From the NCBI GenBank assembly GCA_015680685.1, contig MNCI01029492.1:1450599-1514598 (forward strand): DNA of 64,000 bases. Reading direction: 5' to 3'. The DNA comes from Gnetum montanum. Taxonomy: Eukaryota; Streptophyta; Gnetopsida; Gnetales; Gnetaceae. Made by a program: the position numbers and the translations under genes. Below the pieces are notes generated by a model. It was not told the DNA's origin. It saw only the letters and a program-made list of their open reading frames with translations, and searched no databases. Positions 10,760 to 21,615 of the stretch are shown here, one piece after another (position 1 is the stretch's first letter; every line of letters begins with the position of its first letter).

Positions 10760-11733
10760 ATCAGGTGGACATATCTTCTCTAGGAGTTCAACAGAAGAAA
10801 TGCTACAAGATTATCACTGGCCATCTATATATGCAACAATTCGAAATGGATGAAGTTTCTCCTCTGTTGATGATTATTCAAGGTACAGTAGGCACAGGAA
10901 AATCGTATCTCATTGATACGATTGGTAAAGAATTTAGTCGAAGTTGCTCATCTGGAAAGAATAGCTTATTGGTGCTCGCCCCTACTGGTGCTGCAGCATA
11001 TAATATTAATGCAACTACAGTACATTCTGCGTTGAAGATTGGAATCGGAGAATACAAACCATTGGCTGCATCAACTTTGTCATCATTGCAAAATAAATAC
11101 AAATACTTGAAGTATATTATTATAGATGAAATGAGTTTCATAGGTGGCAAATTGCTTAGCAGCATTGACCGAAGGCTTAAGGAAATATTTCCAGATAATC
11201 GTTTGGATAACTTTGGTGGTAGATCTATGATACTCATTGGAGATCTTGCATAGCTTCCACCTGTTAAAGATGTTATACCATACTTATCATCTCAGATGCA
11301 TGTGAAGAATTTGTGGTTGACATTCAATAAATTTGTAACCTTGGATGCTGTGTATCGACAAAGGGGTGATGATTTGCAACAACAAAGATTTAGAGAATTT
11401 TTGATGAATATATGAGAAGGAAAGATGAGTGATGAGGATTATGAATTTTTGAGCCTAAGAATGCAACTTCCATCAACATCGGATGGCCGAGATGGATTTC
11501 AGAATTCTGTGCATTTGTTTGATACAAAGGATAAAGTGCATATGCATAATGAAAAAATATTGCTCAAAATGCAGAAGCCAGTTGCACGGTGCATAGTAGA
11601 TAGAAGAACAAATGGTGTGAAATTTTGGGATGATAAAGAACGAGAATTGGACCAAGTAGTGTTCATTTGTGAGGATGCAAGAGTTATGCTCACTGTTAAT
11701 CTATGGCCAGAAGCAGGATTGGTTAATGGTGCA
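10760..11733 (+). pseudogene. Helitron PIF1-like helicase region, truncated by the gap
   Basis: Continuous in frame with Rep. Walker A is GTVGTGKS at 10882-10905, motif Ia 'APTGAAAYNINATTVHSAL' follows at about 10980, and Walker B is IIIDEMS at 11116-11136. 'SMILIGDLA' is followed by TAG at 11251 where the family has GDLAQLPPV, so a Gln codon became a stop. The downstream 'AVYRQ' block remains, then a TGA at 11413. SF1B helicases of this type unwind DNA 5'-3' during transposition. The C-terminal motifs would lie within or after the gap and were not recognised. Confidence 0.8.
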
Positions 11734-11975
11734 NNNNNNNNNNNNNNNNNNNNNNNNNNNNNNNNNNNNNNNNNNNNNNNNNNNNNNNNNNNNNNNNNNN
11801 NNNNNNNNNNNNNNNNNNNNNNNNNNNNNNNNNNNNNNNNNNNNNNNNNNNNNNNNNNNNNNNNNNNNNNNNNNNNNNNNNNNNNNNNNNNNNNNNNNNN
11901 NNNNNNNNNNNNNNNNNNNNNNNNNNNNNNNNNNNNNNNNNNNNNNNNNNNNNNNNNNNNNNNNNNNNNNNNNNN
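11734..11975. other. Assembly gap (242 N)
   Basis: Unknown bases inside the Helitron helicase coding region. Sequence after the gap does not show recognisable helicase C-terminal motifs, so the joined flanks may not be adjacent in the genome. Confidence 0.99.
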
Positions 11976-12034
11976 AAAACCCAAATTTTCATGCCTTCTG
12001 GACGAAGAACAAGAGTTCTGTACCTTATTTTTCC

Positions 12035-12189
12035 TAAGGATGGGTTTTCTGCAAAAATAAATTCCATGAATTAGTGTATGCTCTCACCATCGGCCGAATT
12101 TACATCCTTTTCCCACATCAACAAATTCGGCCGAGGGTGAGAGCATACACTAATTCATGGAATTTATTTTTGCAGAAAACCCATCCTTA
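12035..12189. repeat. 67-bp near-perfect inverted repeat
   Basis: 12035-12101 and 12123-12189 are reverse complements over 67 bp with one mismatch (A/C at the TCACC/ATCGG position), separated by a 21-bp spacer. The structure would form a long hairpin. It lies only 60 bp after an assembly gap, so it could be a fold-back element, an inverted duplication from strand breakage, or an assembly error. Confidence 0.85.
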
Positions 12190-12198
12190 TAAGATTCG

Positions 12199-12296
12199 TG
12201 AAATTTTTTACTCAAAGAACTTTTTACTTGTAATCTTATAAGATTCTATCGGCCAATTTATAGATATATATTATAAATATATATAACTAAGCTAGT
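12199..12296 (-). repeat. Inverted copy of 1604-1700
   Basis: About 98 bp match the reverse complement of 1604-1700. This copy directly follows the right arm of the 67-bp inverted repeat. Confidence 0.7.
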
Positions 12297-12299
12297 AGT

Positions 12300-12789
12300 A
12301 AGCAAAAATAAATTCAAAACATCATATGCTTAATCAATAAGTATATATCAAAAAAAACATGGAAAAGAATAACTTTGCAATTTTAGGAATGTCTACTCTA
12401 GTGAACTATCTTATAATAGATGCTTTGAAAAAACTAGAGAAGAAAATTAATTGTTAGTAAGGAGGATGATCTCAGTCCTAACAATATTTACATTATTTTC
12501 AATACCTATGCTCAAATTTAAAATAGTAAAATAATTTGATATAGCAATGGAAAGCTTTGTCAAATTATTAACTTTTGTACGAGAATAGGGTACAAAAGTA
12601 AATTTTGGCCTTGTATCAAGTCTTTTTAGCATCTTTGAAATCTTTCTTGATAGCAAAATATTTCATCTTTGGATAGACATGAGTCTTCGTACATAAGGAA
12701 AATTTTTCCTTACGTGCTATCTGTCCAAACTTATCAATACTTCATGTAGTATATATAAAATTATTTACAAAAGCTTTTAAATTCTCTAC
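12300..12789. other. No gene seen
   Basis: AT-rich sequence with no recognisable motif. It may contain the decayed downstream part of the minus-strand Copia remnant beside it. Confidence 0.4.
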
Positions 12790-13660
12790 TCTTTTTATTG
12801 TTCTTTGATCATTCTTATGCTTGACATTATCTTGATTATTTACCTATTTAGATTTGAATTATTTTTTTTCCTATTTGTAGCTTCAACATATTTTTTCCTC
12901 AACCTTAACATGTTTTTTCTTTTTATCAACATTCTTTTTCTTAAGCAGAAAATGACAAATATTAAATAAATATTCTTCATGATGACAAAAATAACAAGAA
13001 CCATGAAGATTATAATATGTAATTGGTTTAAAGTGAGTCTTTCTACTTGGTTTAAAGTGAGTCTTTCTACTTGGTTTGAAGACTAACTTGAATAAAAAGC
13101 ATATATATGATAATCAAATGGTGTAGAAATAGATACCATGTGCTTAATGGAATAGAGAAAACTAATAATTTCAATCTTAGCTCTTTGAAAAATGAATAGA
13201 AAATTAAATAGCTCAACAAAATATGAAACCTTAGAATATTCTTTAGATTCGATATCAAAATCAGGAGTCCACTTATGAATGGTCAATATTATATACTTAT
13301 GTATAAAGATTCTATACTATTGGAGCAGTACTTAACTTATCAAGCCAAAAAAAAAAATAGAAAGAAAGAAAGAAAGAGAATAATACATAGCATGAATGAC
13401 TTAAATGTCATGTTTTGCATTACATCATTTAATTGCAAACTAAAACTTGCATTATGAGCTAGGTAACCTAAAATTTGCATGAACACATATTGTGATGTAA
13501 GATGAGCTACCATTGACTTGTATACATTATTACAAAGATCAAAATCAAGTGTATTAGTTGCATGATCATCATTAGAAGAAGATGTCATAAATTTTTGCTT
13601 ACCAACTTGTAAATCTACATTATAAGAATTACTAGAAGTTTTCACATCAATAGAAGATGA
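12790..13660 (-). pseudogene. Decayed Copia-type gag remnant (minus strand)
   Basis: On the minus strand, 12996-12955 translates as C-Y-F-C-H-H-E-E-Y-L-F-N-I-C, a CX2CX4HX4C zinc knuckle with His changed to Tyr. Just upstream in that orientation a 24-bp tandem repeat (13021-13079) encodes repeated SRKTHFKP. Longer minus-strand frames at 13083-13286 and 13340-13645 probably hold the rest of a gag-like region but have no firm match. The knuckle supports a retrotransposon gag; the Copia call rests on its spacing. Confidence 0.45.
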
Positions 13661-15640
13661 AAATTTTTTGGCATCAATTGGAAAATCTGAAAGTAATTTT
13701 AAATCTCACATAGAGGAATTCTAGAGAAATAAAATTTGCCAGAGAAAAATCAAAGAGAAAGAAATCCAATTTGCTGGAGAAAAATTAGATTTAAATGAGA
13801 AACATCCAAACTGAAACATCATATCTGCAAACCTCTAAGAGTTCCAAGTAAAAAGATAGAGAGAGAGAGAAGGGTGGAGGGGATGTTGGAAACCTAAAGT
13901 AATTATTATATAGGTACACCCAAAGACATATAGTCTGATTAAAACTTTATAACTCAATCTTGCACACAGAATTGAATGCATAACTTAGAGTTGTTGTCAC
14001 AACCTAGAAGTTTGCATAAATTTAATTATTCAATTGAATGCATGTGATTAATTCATTAATACTATCAAATGCATTTCAATAGATTAGCTTATTGTTATTA
14101 CTGTTATTATTGTTGTTGTTATTGATTTTCTATATAAGCAATTGCAATCTTCTTATTAGGGTATTTTGTTAAAGTTTTATATCCTTTGTTTCACTACTAT
14201 TTAAGCTCAGTCATAGATTTTCTGAATATTTTATGATTAAATGTTGAAAGCCTATTACCCTATGAAGTTTTTCTTTTATTAGATATCATGTCTTTATAAG
14301 TATTTGGATATGCATATTTTATTCTTTATGTGGATTCAATTATGCATATTCAATCTTTTCAATTATGCATATTTATACTTTATTATGAATATTTGGTTAT
14401 GCATCTTTTATTTTTATTATGCATATATGATTATATAATACTCTATTCATGAAGCAATTTTGAACCCAAGCCCTACTCAAAACATATTCCTTATTACTTT
14501 TTGTCATTAAACTATGATTTGGAGTTCATTTTTATTTATAATTAAATATTGCAAAAATTATCTTTATTAATGAAGTACCTTGGAATGATGTCTTACCTAA
14601 AATTTGACCTTACCAACATGTTTGAAATATTTTAAAACATAGATTTTGTCTCTTGGATCATTAGAATGAGAATTAAGATTTTCAAACTATCACATTTTCT
14701 AGTTTGCTAAACTACTATAAAAGTTTTGGCATTTGAACTAGGTAACCATGATAAGTAACACCTAGATAAAATTTTAGCATACAATTTGGTTACTTGATAA
14801 GGATCCCATAAGTTCAAATGAAATTTGATTTAGAATTTTAGTGTGTGTGTTACAAGTGTTTGAGTGCAAGGGTATTACAAGAGAGAAGAAAGGGTAAAAA
14901 ACTTATGAAAATTGTTTTTTATAATAATAATAATAAGCAAAGTTTAAAGGTCAACATAGATTTTTACAAAGGGCACGTTCACGTAAGTAACGCCTTTTTA
15001 GGAAAAGTGTATATAAGCTTAAAAGCTTATATAAAAATTATGAAATGTATATATTTTTCATTTACTTTGCCTCATGTCTTCTTTGCCAGCTCTACACCGC
15101 GTGTTTTCTACCACTCATTTCTGTTGTTTGGTTTGCAATTGCCATTTTCACAAAACAGTGTTCTATCGTGTTTTTCCTTAAAGACATTTTTTACCCTATT
15201 TTCTTCGTTTTGAAGCAAATTTAAACCTCGTTTCTTCCATTCTTCCCCTTATAAATATGTTATGGTCTTAAATACATCTCATTGCTATTTTTAGAAGGGT
15301 TTCAAACATGAAGGGTGAAACAAAGCAAAGACAAATTAAGAATATTAGGTAGAAAAGGATTACGCTAAGAAAATTCTGGGATCTCTGCCAACATAAGTGA
15401 GACAGATTATTTTATGTTTTTTTTTTTATGTAGTTGTCCTATATTGTTGTGGATTTTCTATTCCTCCTCTTAGCTTTCTGATCTTCTACTATTCTTCAAT
15501 AATTTTAATTATTATGCCAAGATTTTGCCTAATTTTTGTTGTTTTGAGCTTGTTTTTTGTACCATTTTTATCTTTGGGTGAATTTCTATACTTATGGAAA
15601 CTTTTTCCAACCTACTTCTTAGATATTTTATGAGTATTTT
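13661..15640. other. AT-rich region without a supported gene
   Basis: Plus-strand frames of 122 and 78 codons at 14845-15213 and 15397-15633 have low-complexity, Phe-rich translations and no known motif, so I do not call genes. A GA-rich microsatellite lies at 13858-13875, TTATTG/TTGTTG trinucleotides at 14095-14130, and a short hairpin at 15010-15033. Confidence 0.45.
15010..15033. repeat. Short palindrome (11-bp arms)
   Basis: TATATAAGCTT, then AA, then AAGCTTATATA: perfect 11-bp arms with a 2-bp centre. Confidence 0.8.
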
Positions 15641-16163
15641 GGATCACCTTTTGATGTGAACGTGGTTTTTGGTCTAGCTCATGGCATAAACATGATTTTA
15701 TAAGAATTTTGTGGGATTTTGGCTATCATGAATTTTTAGTGAGAATTTTGTGGAATTTGAGCTATTATGTATTTTTGGCCATTTTGGACATCTTTTGGAT
15801 TTTGGAATAAAATACTAATATTTGTGGAACCAATTTTGCTTAGTTGGTAGTGGGAGTCATGAATCTTTTAGATGCCCTTGTCTACATGTAGTAGTGAGGC
15901 ATTCTTTAGTAGGATCCATCCCATAGGAACAAAGTTGGATAGATTTTCTACTTTGGATTTTGAATCTAGTGGAGTTATGGTGAGGCATAACTAAGACCTA
16001 TCCTTCAAATGATATGTGTGCCTTGACCGTGGAGGATGTTAGAAGTGAGGCTATTGCCAAGACCCAGTCATAAGTGACTTGTTTAGGTCACAAGGATAAT
16101 CTAATGATAGTAGTGAGGTTATTTCAATAGTTGTCGATGAGTTCCTTTGGTAGCAAAGGCAAC

Positions 16164-17082
16164 TGATGAAACACGATATCGCGGCCGTCGCTATATCGCA
16201 TCCCATGCGATATCGTGTACGCAATATCGCGTCGTCCCGTGCGATATTGCGTATGCGATATCGCGGTGCGCCGTCATATCTATAAATAAGAGGCGGCTCT
16301 CCCTTGTTTCATCATCCTAGGCTAGACAGTAGGGAAACTCTGGCAGATTGATCACTCCAGAGATAGAATATTTTCCATGTGCCCACAGTAGGAGTCCTAA
16401 AGTGAACGGATCTTTATTTGAGCAACATTGTACCTGAACACAAGTTGTGTACGGCAATAAAGATGAACTTCCTGGATAAACCTTGCAGTGCATGGAATAG
16501 GATTTTATTTAATGTTATTTATTGCTTTCTCTCTCACCCTTATCTCCTAGTAACGCGGAATGAGTACGACTTGATTACGAGCATTTAAGGATGTGTACGG
16601 ATGATCAAGGAATCGGTTGCTCATTGCACTTAGGCCAGATTAGTTTTCTCAACCCTTTCCTCCTAGTTAAGTGCCTTAGTACGACCATTTCGAGCACGTG
16701 CATTACGCGTGGTGATCCTAGCAACGATTAGCATTTGGTAGCCACAGTTGCATCGGTTCAGGGTGTGTACGGTAAGTGGGAACGAATGTTGACGCTAGGT
16801 AATTTAGACTTAGTTCATGAGTTAGACTTAGTAATTAGTTTCTCAACCCTTCACCTCAATAGCATAGGAGACATAAAACATAAAAGACTATAAAAATCAT
16901 ATACCTTGGACTTACTTAACCATACACCGTGACAACTACAAGTAAGTCTGGGAAGACAACGAATGATTAACCCTAAGTGTTCCATGAGGCATGTAGGCAC
17001 TTAGTCTGCGGAGTTTGACTAGATCGTGCGTGCTACGCTCGTATTCGTATGGTTGAGTGTGGGGGTACCTCGCCACTCATCA
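16164..17082 (+). mobile_element. Solo LTR, element A
   Basis: A 919-bp LTR begins TGATGAAACACG and ends CACTCATCA. It is flanked by GCAAC (16159-16163) and GTAAC (17083-17087), a 5-bp target duplication with one mismatch. No primer site or internal region follows, so this is a solo LTR left by LTR-LTR recombination. R/U5 landmarks shared with B-G include GGCAATAAAGATGAAC, GTACGACTTGATTACGAGC and ATATGGTTGAGTGTGG-type ends. Its U3 carries the richest GATATCGCG array in the window. Confidence 0.9.
16169..16285 (+). promoter_or_regulatory. U3 palindrome array and TATA box of solo LTR A
   Basis: Seven GATATCG, TATATCG or AATATCG-type sites, mostly in the form GCGATATCGCG or GTACGCAATATCGCG, occupy 16169-16261. 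CTATAAATAAGAGG follows at 16280. The same order, palindromes then TATAAATAAGAGG, occurs in the LTRs of B, D, E and G, so this is the LTR promoter. Confidence 0.75.
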
Positions 17083-17451
17083 GTAACCAAGACCTAGTCT
17101 TCAAAGATGCTTGGTTAAAATATACATTCTTTGGATTTTTGTTTAACAAATTTGTGATATTTTTGGAGAATAAAATAATTTAAAGAATAATTCAATGATA
17201 GTAATGAGGTTATTCAAAGACTTGATGGTTCCTATTGGCATTGAAGATAACCAAGACCTAGCCTTCAAAGATGCTTGGATAAATATACATTCTTTTGAAA
17301 TTTTGGACTTCTTTTAGATTTTTGAATTTCTTTGGATTTTTGGATTTCCTTTGTATTTTTGGAATATTTTTGTAACCTTTCTAGACTTTGAAACATTTTG
17401 GAGAATGTGTGTCATTTTTGGACTTTGAAACATTTTTTAATATTTTATTAG

Positions 17452-18255
17452 TGATGGGATGCGATATCGCATAGGTCGCGATATTGTGTCTTTCCCTGTG
17501 ATATCATGTACACGATATCACAGCCCGCCACCAATTCTATAAATAAGAGGTGGCTCTCCCTTGTTTCTCCATCTAGATCTAGACCTTAGCTAAACTCTTG
17601 CCATTTTTCCATTCCAAAGTTAGAATAATTTCCATGTGCCTGCAGTAGGAGTCCCAAAGTGAAGGGATCTTTATTCGAGCAATTCTGTACTTGAGCACAC
17701 AATTGTGTACGGTAATAAAGATGAACTTTTGGATAAACCTTGCAGTATATGGACTAAGCTAAATAAGACTTAATTAATGTTAAATGTTTAAATGCTTTAT
17801 CAGTTAATTAAATCTCTCTCAACCCTTAACTCCTAGTTAAGTACATTCAATACGACAGCTTCGAGCATGTGCATTACGCTTGGTAATCCCAGTAACGAAT
17901 AGCATTTGGTAATCCCAGCAGCGTTGCATTGGTTCAGGGTGTGAAACGGCAAGTGGGAATGGATACTGATGCTAGGGTAATTAAGGGTTAGTTAGTTAAA
18001 ATTAGTTACTTAATCTCTTCATCCTTTCCCTCATTAGCATAGGCGATAAAAGAGAAAAGATATAAAAATCACATACCTCAAACTCACTTAACCATACAAC
18101 CATGACAAATACAAGTGAGTTTGGGAGGACAACGATTAATTAACCTTAAGTGTTCCATAAGGCATGTAAGCACTTAGTCTACGGAGTTTAACCAGATCGA
18201 GCGTGTAATGCTTGTATTCGTATGGTTGAGTGTAGGGGTACCCCACCACTCATCA
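17452..18255 (+). repeat. 5' LTR of element B
   Basis: Runs TGATGGGATGCGATATCG...CCACTCATCA, 804 bp, the same length as the 3' LTR. U3 has four GATATC/GATATT palindromic sites at 17460-17523 and TATAAATA at 17538-17545. CACAATTGTGTACGGTAATAAAGATG marks the R/U5 side shared with other elements. Confidence 0.93.
17538..17545 (+). promoter_or_regulatory. TATA box of element B 5' LTR
   Basis: TATAAATA, followed by AGAGG, about 15 bp after the last GATATC palindrome. It has the same context as in A, D, E and G. Confidence 0.75.
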
Positions 18256-18256
18256 T

Positions 18257-18274
18257 TGGCACCGTTGCCAGGGA
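18257..18274 (+). other. Primer binding site, tRNA-Asp type
   Basis: TGGCACCGTTGCCAGGGA, one base after the LTR, complements the 3' end of plant tRNA-Asp (TCCCCGGCAACGGCGCCA) with two mismatches. This is the primer where minus-strand DNA synthesis starts. Confidence 0.85.
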
Positions 18275-18400
18275 CTAAGTTGTTTGTGCACTAAGTAGAA
18301 CATAGGAAATCATCCACATCGTTGGGAAGCTTAAATGAATCCTTAAGGTTAATCAGAAGAAAAATTAAACAACGGTCAATAGCACACCGACAAGATAACA

Positions 18401-19900
18401 ATGTCTTCTTCTTCTCATAAAAGCACTTCACCACCTAGGGATCACACAAGAGACAGTCGGCGGCACAACACACATAACCAAGAACCACCAGTTCCTCAAG
18501 AGTGTTGGGTAGTGTATACTCATCATGATGAGTATATACCCGATTTTACCTTTATCCTTCATCAGGATGAACAACTGTGTTGGCAAGACTTGCAAGGTAA
18601 CATAGTGTTACCCCCAGATCGAGCAGTCCCTAACATGCTCCTTCGTGCTCTTGCACAGATAGACATGACACAGCTATATGCTGAATACGTTGCATGTGAT
18701 TATGACACAAGGGAGTACCATCCCACAGCGGCGCAACGTCAACGAGACACACGGAAAGAGAGTTACCACACATCGTTGAAGGGCAAAGGACCCCATAATG
18801 CTTCGCCTGTCATAAGAGAAATTAAGGGTGGTGAATCTATCTTAATAGGTTCTCCAAAAAATGATGTTCTCCCTCCTAATGATAGTGAGGAGGTGGTGTA
18901 TCAGAACCTTTGCTCCACAATACACAACCCTAGTTCTGATGCCCATGAACACCAAGTGTTCAATGAGGAAACACAAACACAAGATAAGGGCGAGCATTCT
19001 GATTGTCATCACGATCGGGATTGGGATCATTGAAGGGAAGGTAGGAAACATCGTCATGGCGATGGTTCTTCTTCCTCTTCCCCTTCATCGCATCACTCAC
19101 CCTCTCCTTCCACATCAGGACGCAGTCACAAAGAGCCCAACCATGAGGATAACGGTAAGCATAGTGAGAAACCTCGATGAGAGAGTTAAGAGCGAGGACG
19201 AGAGCATTTGAGAGAATCCAGGCATGGAAAAAGGGAAAGTAGGAAACTGCATAGGCATCATAGACACCATGAGAGAAATGACAACAAAGAACCCCTACTA
19301 GCAACCCGGAGTATGTTAGACATTATGGAGGCTATGAGAATACCTACAAGGCACCAGAAAGATAGCCGGATCAAGAGACTAGACATGAATAATATCCCAC
19401 GATTTGAGGGGGGATACAACACTGATCCGCAGAATCACTTACAGGCATTTCACAATGCCTGTTCCTTGCAGAATATTGAAAACAAGTGTCAAAAATTAAA
19501 GTTGTTCCCAAGGACACTCATAAAAGAAGTAGAAAGCTGGTACCGGTCCTTAGAACTGGAAACCATTAGGAGGTGGAGTACAATGCTAGAACTGTTTAAT
19601 GATAAATATCAAACGTACTCCCGAGTGTCCAACTTACGAAAATAGATCCAAGGATGGAAGCAAGGAACTCATGAATCCTTGGATGGTACCATGGACTAAT
19701 ATTATGCATTGCTACATCGTTGCCTGGGCCATGGTTACGCACAATGGGATCAACTACGCCATCTCATAGATGGGCTAAGACATGAAACCAGGAGAACCCT
19801 TGGGACATATGCCTAAGGGAGATTATTTGAACTTAGATCCCATGAAGTTCATAGATTGTTGGAGCAAGTAGCTAAGGAAGAAGGAGAGCTAAGGTAGATC
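18401..19900 (+). pseudogene. Gag-like gene of element B
   Basis: The ATG at 18401 opens a frame that continues to about 19880 with in-frame stops at 19031, 19178 and 19643 among others, then shifts. The N-terminal part (to about codon 210) is specific to B. From about 19280 the translation aligns with gag of C, D and E: 'EPLLATRSMLDIMEAMRIP', 'RLDMNNIPRFEGGY', 'WYRSLELETIRRW', 'LFNDKYQTYSRVSNLRK'. This is a retrotransposon capsid-type domain, which packages element RNA. The WYRSL...RRW junction keeps the Arg codon that is a TGA in D and E. Arg/His/Ser-rich low-complexity sequence lies between 19000 and 19260. Confidence 0.75.
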
Positions 19901-19902
19901 AA

Positions 19903-21615
19903 ATGTGGGATTCCTTAGACAGTAGATTTGAAACCATTTTAAAAATCGTAGAGGAGTCTAAGGAGCGAAGTAGTGACCATGATAAGAAAAAGAGGAGAGA
20001 CTCATACCATGCACGTAACAAGGGTAAGGGAAAAATGGCTACCATTGAAGAGGTTGTGGATTCGGACACAGACAATGACGGTGGATGTGAGATCTACCAA
20101 TATGACCATCCTAAGGGATGTTGCCCAATAATCTCACATCTACAAGAGTTTGGGGTGTATGCACTCAACCCAAGACTTAACAAATGGCAAGCACCTCGTC
20201 GGTTTCCTTATCCCCAAGGTAACCCAAGGCAGTTTCACCAATCATTAACATATTATCCAAGTGGAACTCTGCCACAACCTATGGAGCAACACCAGTAGTG
20301 GCAATACCCATAGTCATGGGGGATTCCACCACCAAGGCAACAATACCCTTACTAGCAACCGAACCCATATGGCTATTACGTGCAACAACCGATTTCTCAA
20401 AGTGACTCTGTCAGTCACATGACTCCACAATGTCACTACCAATTTCGGGAGTATTTTAGGACTCCCTCTCCTGGAAGAGATACCCCACATGCACACCATC
20501 CTCCAAATCCATCCACATCTCTTACGCCGATAGTTCCACTACCACCCGCTCTAATGATGTAAGGGGAACTCCCCACTCAACGACAACAACGCACTACTAT
20601 GAGAGCTGTAAACCTTCAACCTGCTGCTGGTTCTGACAACCATACAAAGAGAAGACCTTTATTCAGAACCAAAAGCCCAAACAGGCTCTCACAACCACAA
20701 GCGGTTGAACCTCTAAACACTCCTCCATCAAGAAAGGCTTTGGGGCTCCCTTCAAACCAACAACAAAGCTCAACGCATACGATTATGTTAAAACATACCG
20801 TCACTAACTGGATAAAGGTGGGCCACCTTCCCAGGAAATTCTCTGACCCTAAAAGTCCCCTAATCTATCTCCAAGTCATTGGGAATGAACCACGTAAGGC
20901 TCTTCTTGACTCAGGTTTCGGAGTCAACTTAATATCGCAAGAAATGTATAAATCCTAGAACCTTCCTCCACTCAAGAAGAGCAATATTCAATTAGAGCTA
21001 GCTGACCAGTCCATCACTGTCCCCTTGGAACTTGTGGAGGACATTGTTACCATTGTGTGTGGTTGGTCATACCCAGCTGATTTCCTAGTGATAGAAGTCA
21101 ACAATAATAAAGGGGACTTCCCAATAATAATGGGAAGGGCATGGCTGAGTACCGTGAATGAATGCCTAGGAATCCATGATCTTTCCTTGGAAATATCTAA
21201 GGAAAATACTTATGGAAACATCGAGAAGAAGAAGGTTCCATGCATCACATACAGTGATACAGAGGGTGATAGCGTACAGGAGCACTCAACATCTCGTGCA
21301 TGCAACCGGTGTGCCTAGGAAGTCAACATACAAAAGTGCCTGTATGTAGCAATCACACAACAAGAGAACACCCAGTGGTTGACAGCTAATCAAAAGAGCA
21401 ACCCACCAATATGCATGGAACTAACTGGGGGAACAACTCGCGCCCACAACGAAAGCATAGAAAATTTGGAGTATGAGCATCGCCAACTTCCAATCCTTAA
21501 CTTGAAAACACCAATTGGAAGGAGTTGGACACTTCTAAGAAATTCAAACAAGCGCTTGCTATTTTGGATATCTCCCTTTCAATTCAGTCATGGGGGAGAT
21601 GGCCACCTATGCTAA
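19903..21615 (+). pseudogene. Gag C-terminal and retropepsin-like region of element B
   Basis: One frame (19903-21615, a few stops, shifted from upstream gag) encodes a zinc-knuckle remnant at about 20086, C-E-I-Y-Q-Y-D-H-P-K-G-C-C. This is CX2CX3HX4C with the second Cys changed to Tyr. Pro/Gln-rich sequence follows, then a retropepsin-like segment with 'ALLDSGFGVNLIS' near 20900, the DSG being the expected catalytic aspartate triad, and 'PIIMGRAWLST' near 21122, resembling the family's C-terminal ILGR block. A TAG at 20956 lies between them. The frame ends FSHGGDGHLC at the G-rich motif 21583-21599. No RT follows. Confidence 0.75.

Larger units (their letters stand above)
6853..11733 (+). 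mobile_element. Helitron (autonomous type, now defective), coding part
   Basis: The interval encodes, in order, an Arg-rich N-terminal region, a Helitron-like N domain, a Rep HUH nuclease and a PIF1-type SF1B helicase, the diagnostic RepHel arrangement of rolling-circle Helitrons. It is not functional: in-frame stops occur at 7366, 7663, 11251 and 11413, a T10 run near 8900 breaks the frame, and the helicase runs into an assembly gap at 11734. The terminal 5'-TC, 3'-CTRR and hairpin could not be placed, so only the coding extent is given. No RPA or OTU domain is seen. Confidence 0.85.
15860..17446 (+). repeat. Degenerate tandem repeat, split by solo LTR A
   Basis: Units containing AATGATAGTAGTGAGGTTAT, then GTTCCT-TGGTAGC/ATTGGCATTG, then TAACCAAGACCTAG and TTCAAAGATGCTTGG occur at least twice: 16095-16163 continued after A at 17083-17160, and 17190-17290. 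A weaker third unit lies near 15965-16080. Solo LTR A sits inside one unit, and comparison with the next unit reconstructs the empty site. Confidence 0.6.

Noticed and set aside
11499-12067. Long frames spanning the N gap
   Set aside because: They are open only because N codons are read through; only the helicase frame up to 11733 is supported by motifs.
14845-15213. 122-codon plus-strand reading frame
   Set aside because: Low-complexity, Phe/Lys-rich translation without a motif, in AT-rich DNA where frames of this length arise by chance. Its second half crosses a hairpin and has no codon-use signal.
16169-16261. GATATC palindromes as a CRISPR array or satellite
   Set aside because: This is plant DNA, spacers are not unique, and the sites occur only at fixed promoter positions in LTRs and before ORF2.
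17083-17446. Second solo LTR between A and B
   Set aside because: The sequence matches tandem repeat units flanking A on the left, not any LTR landmark.
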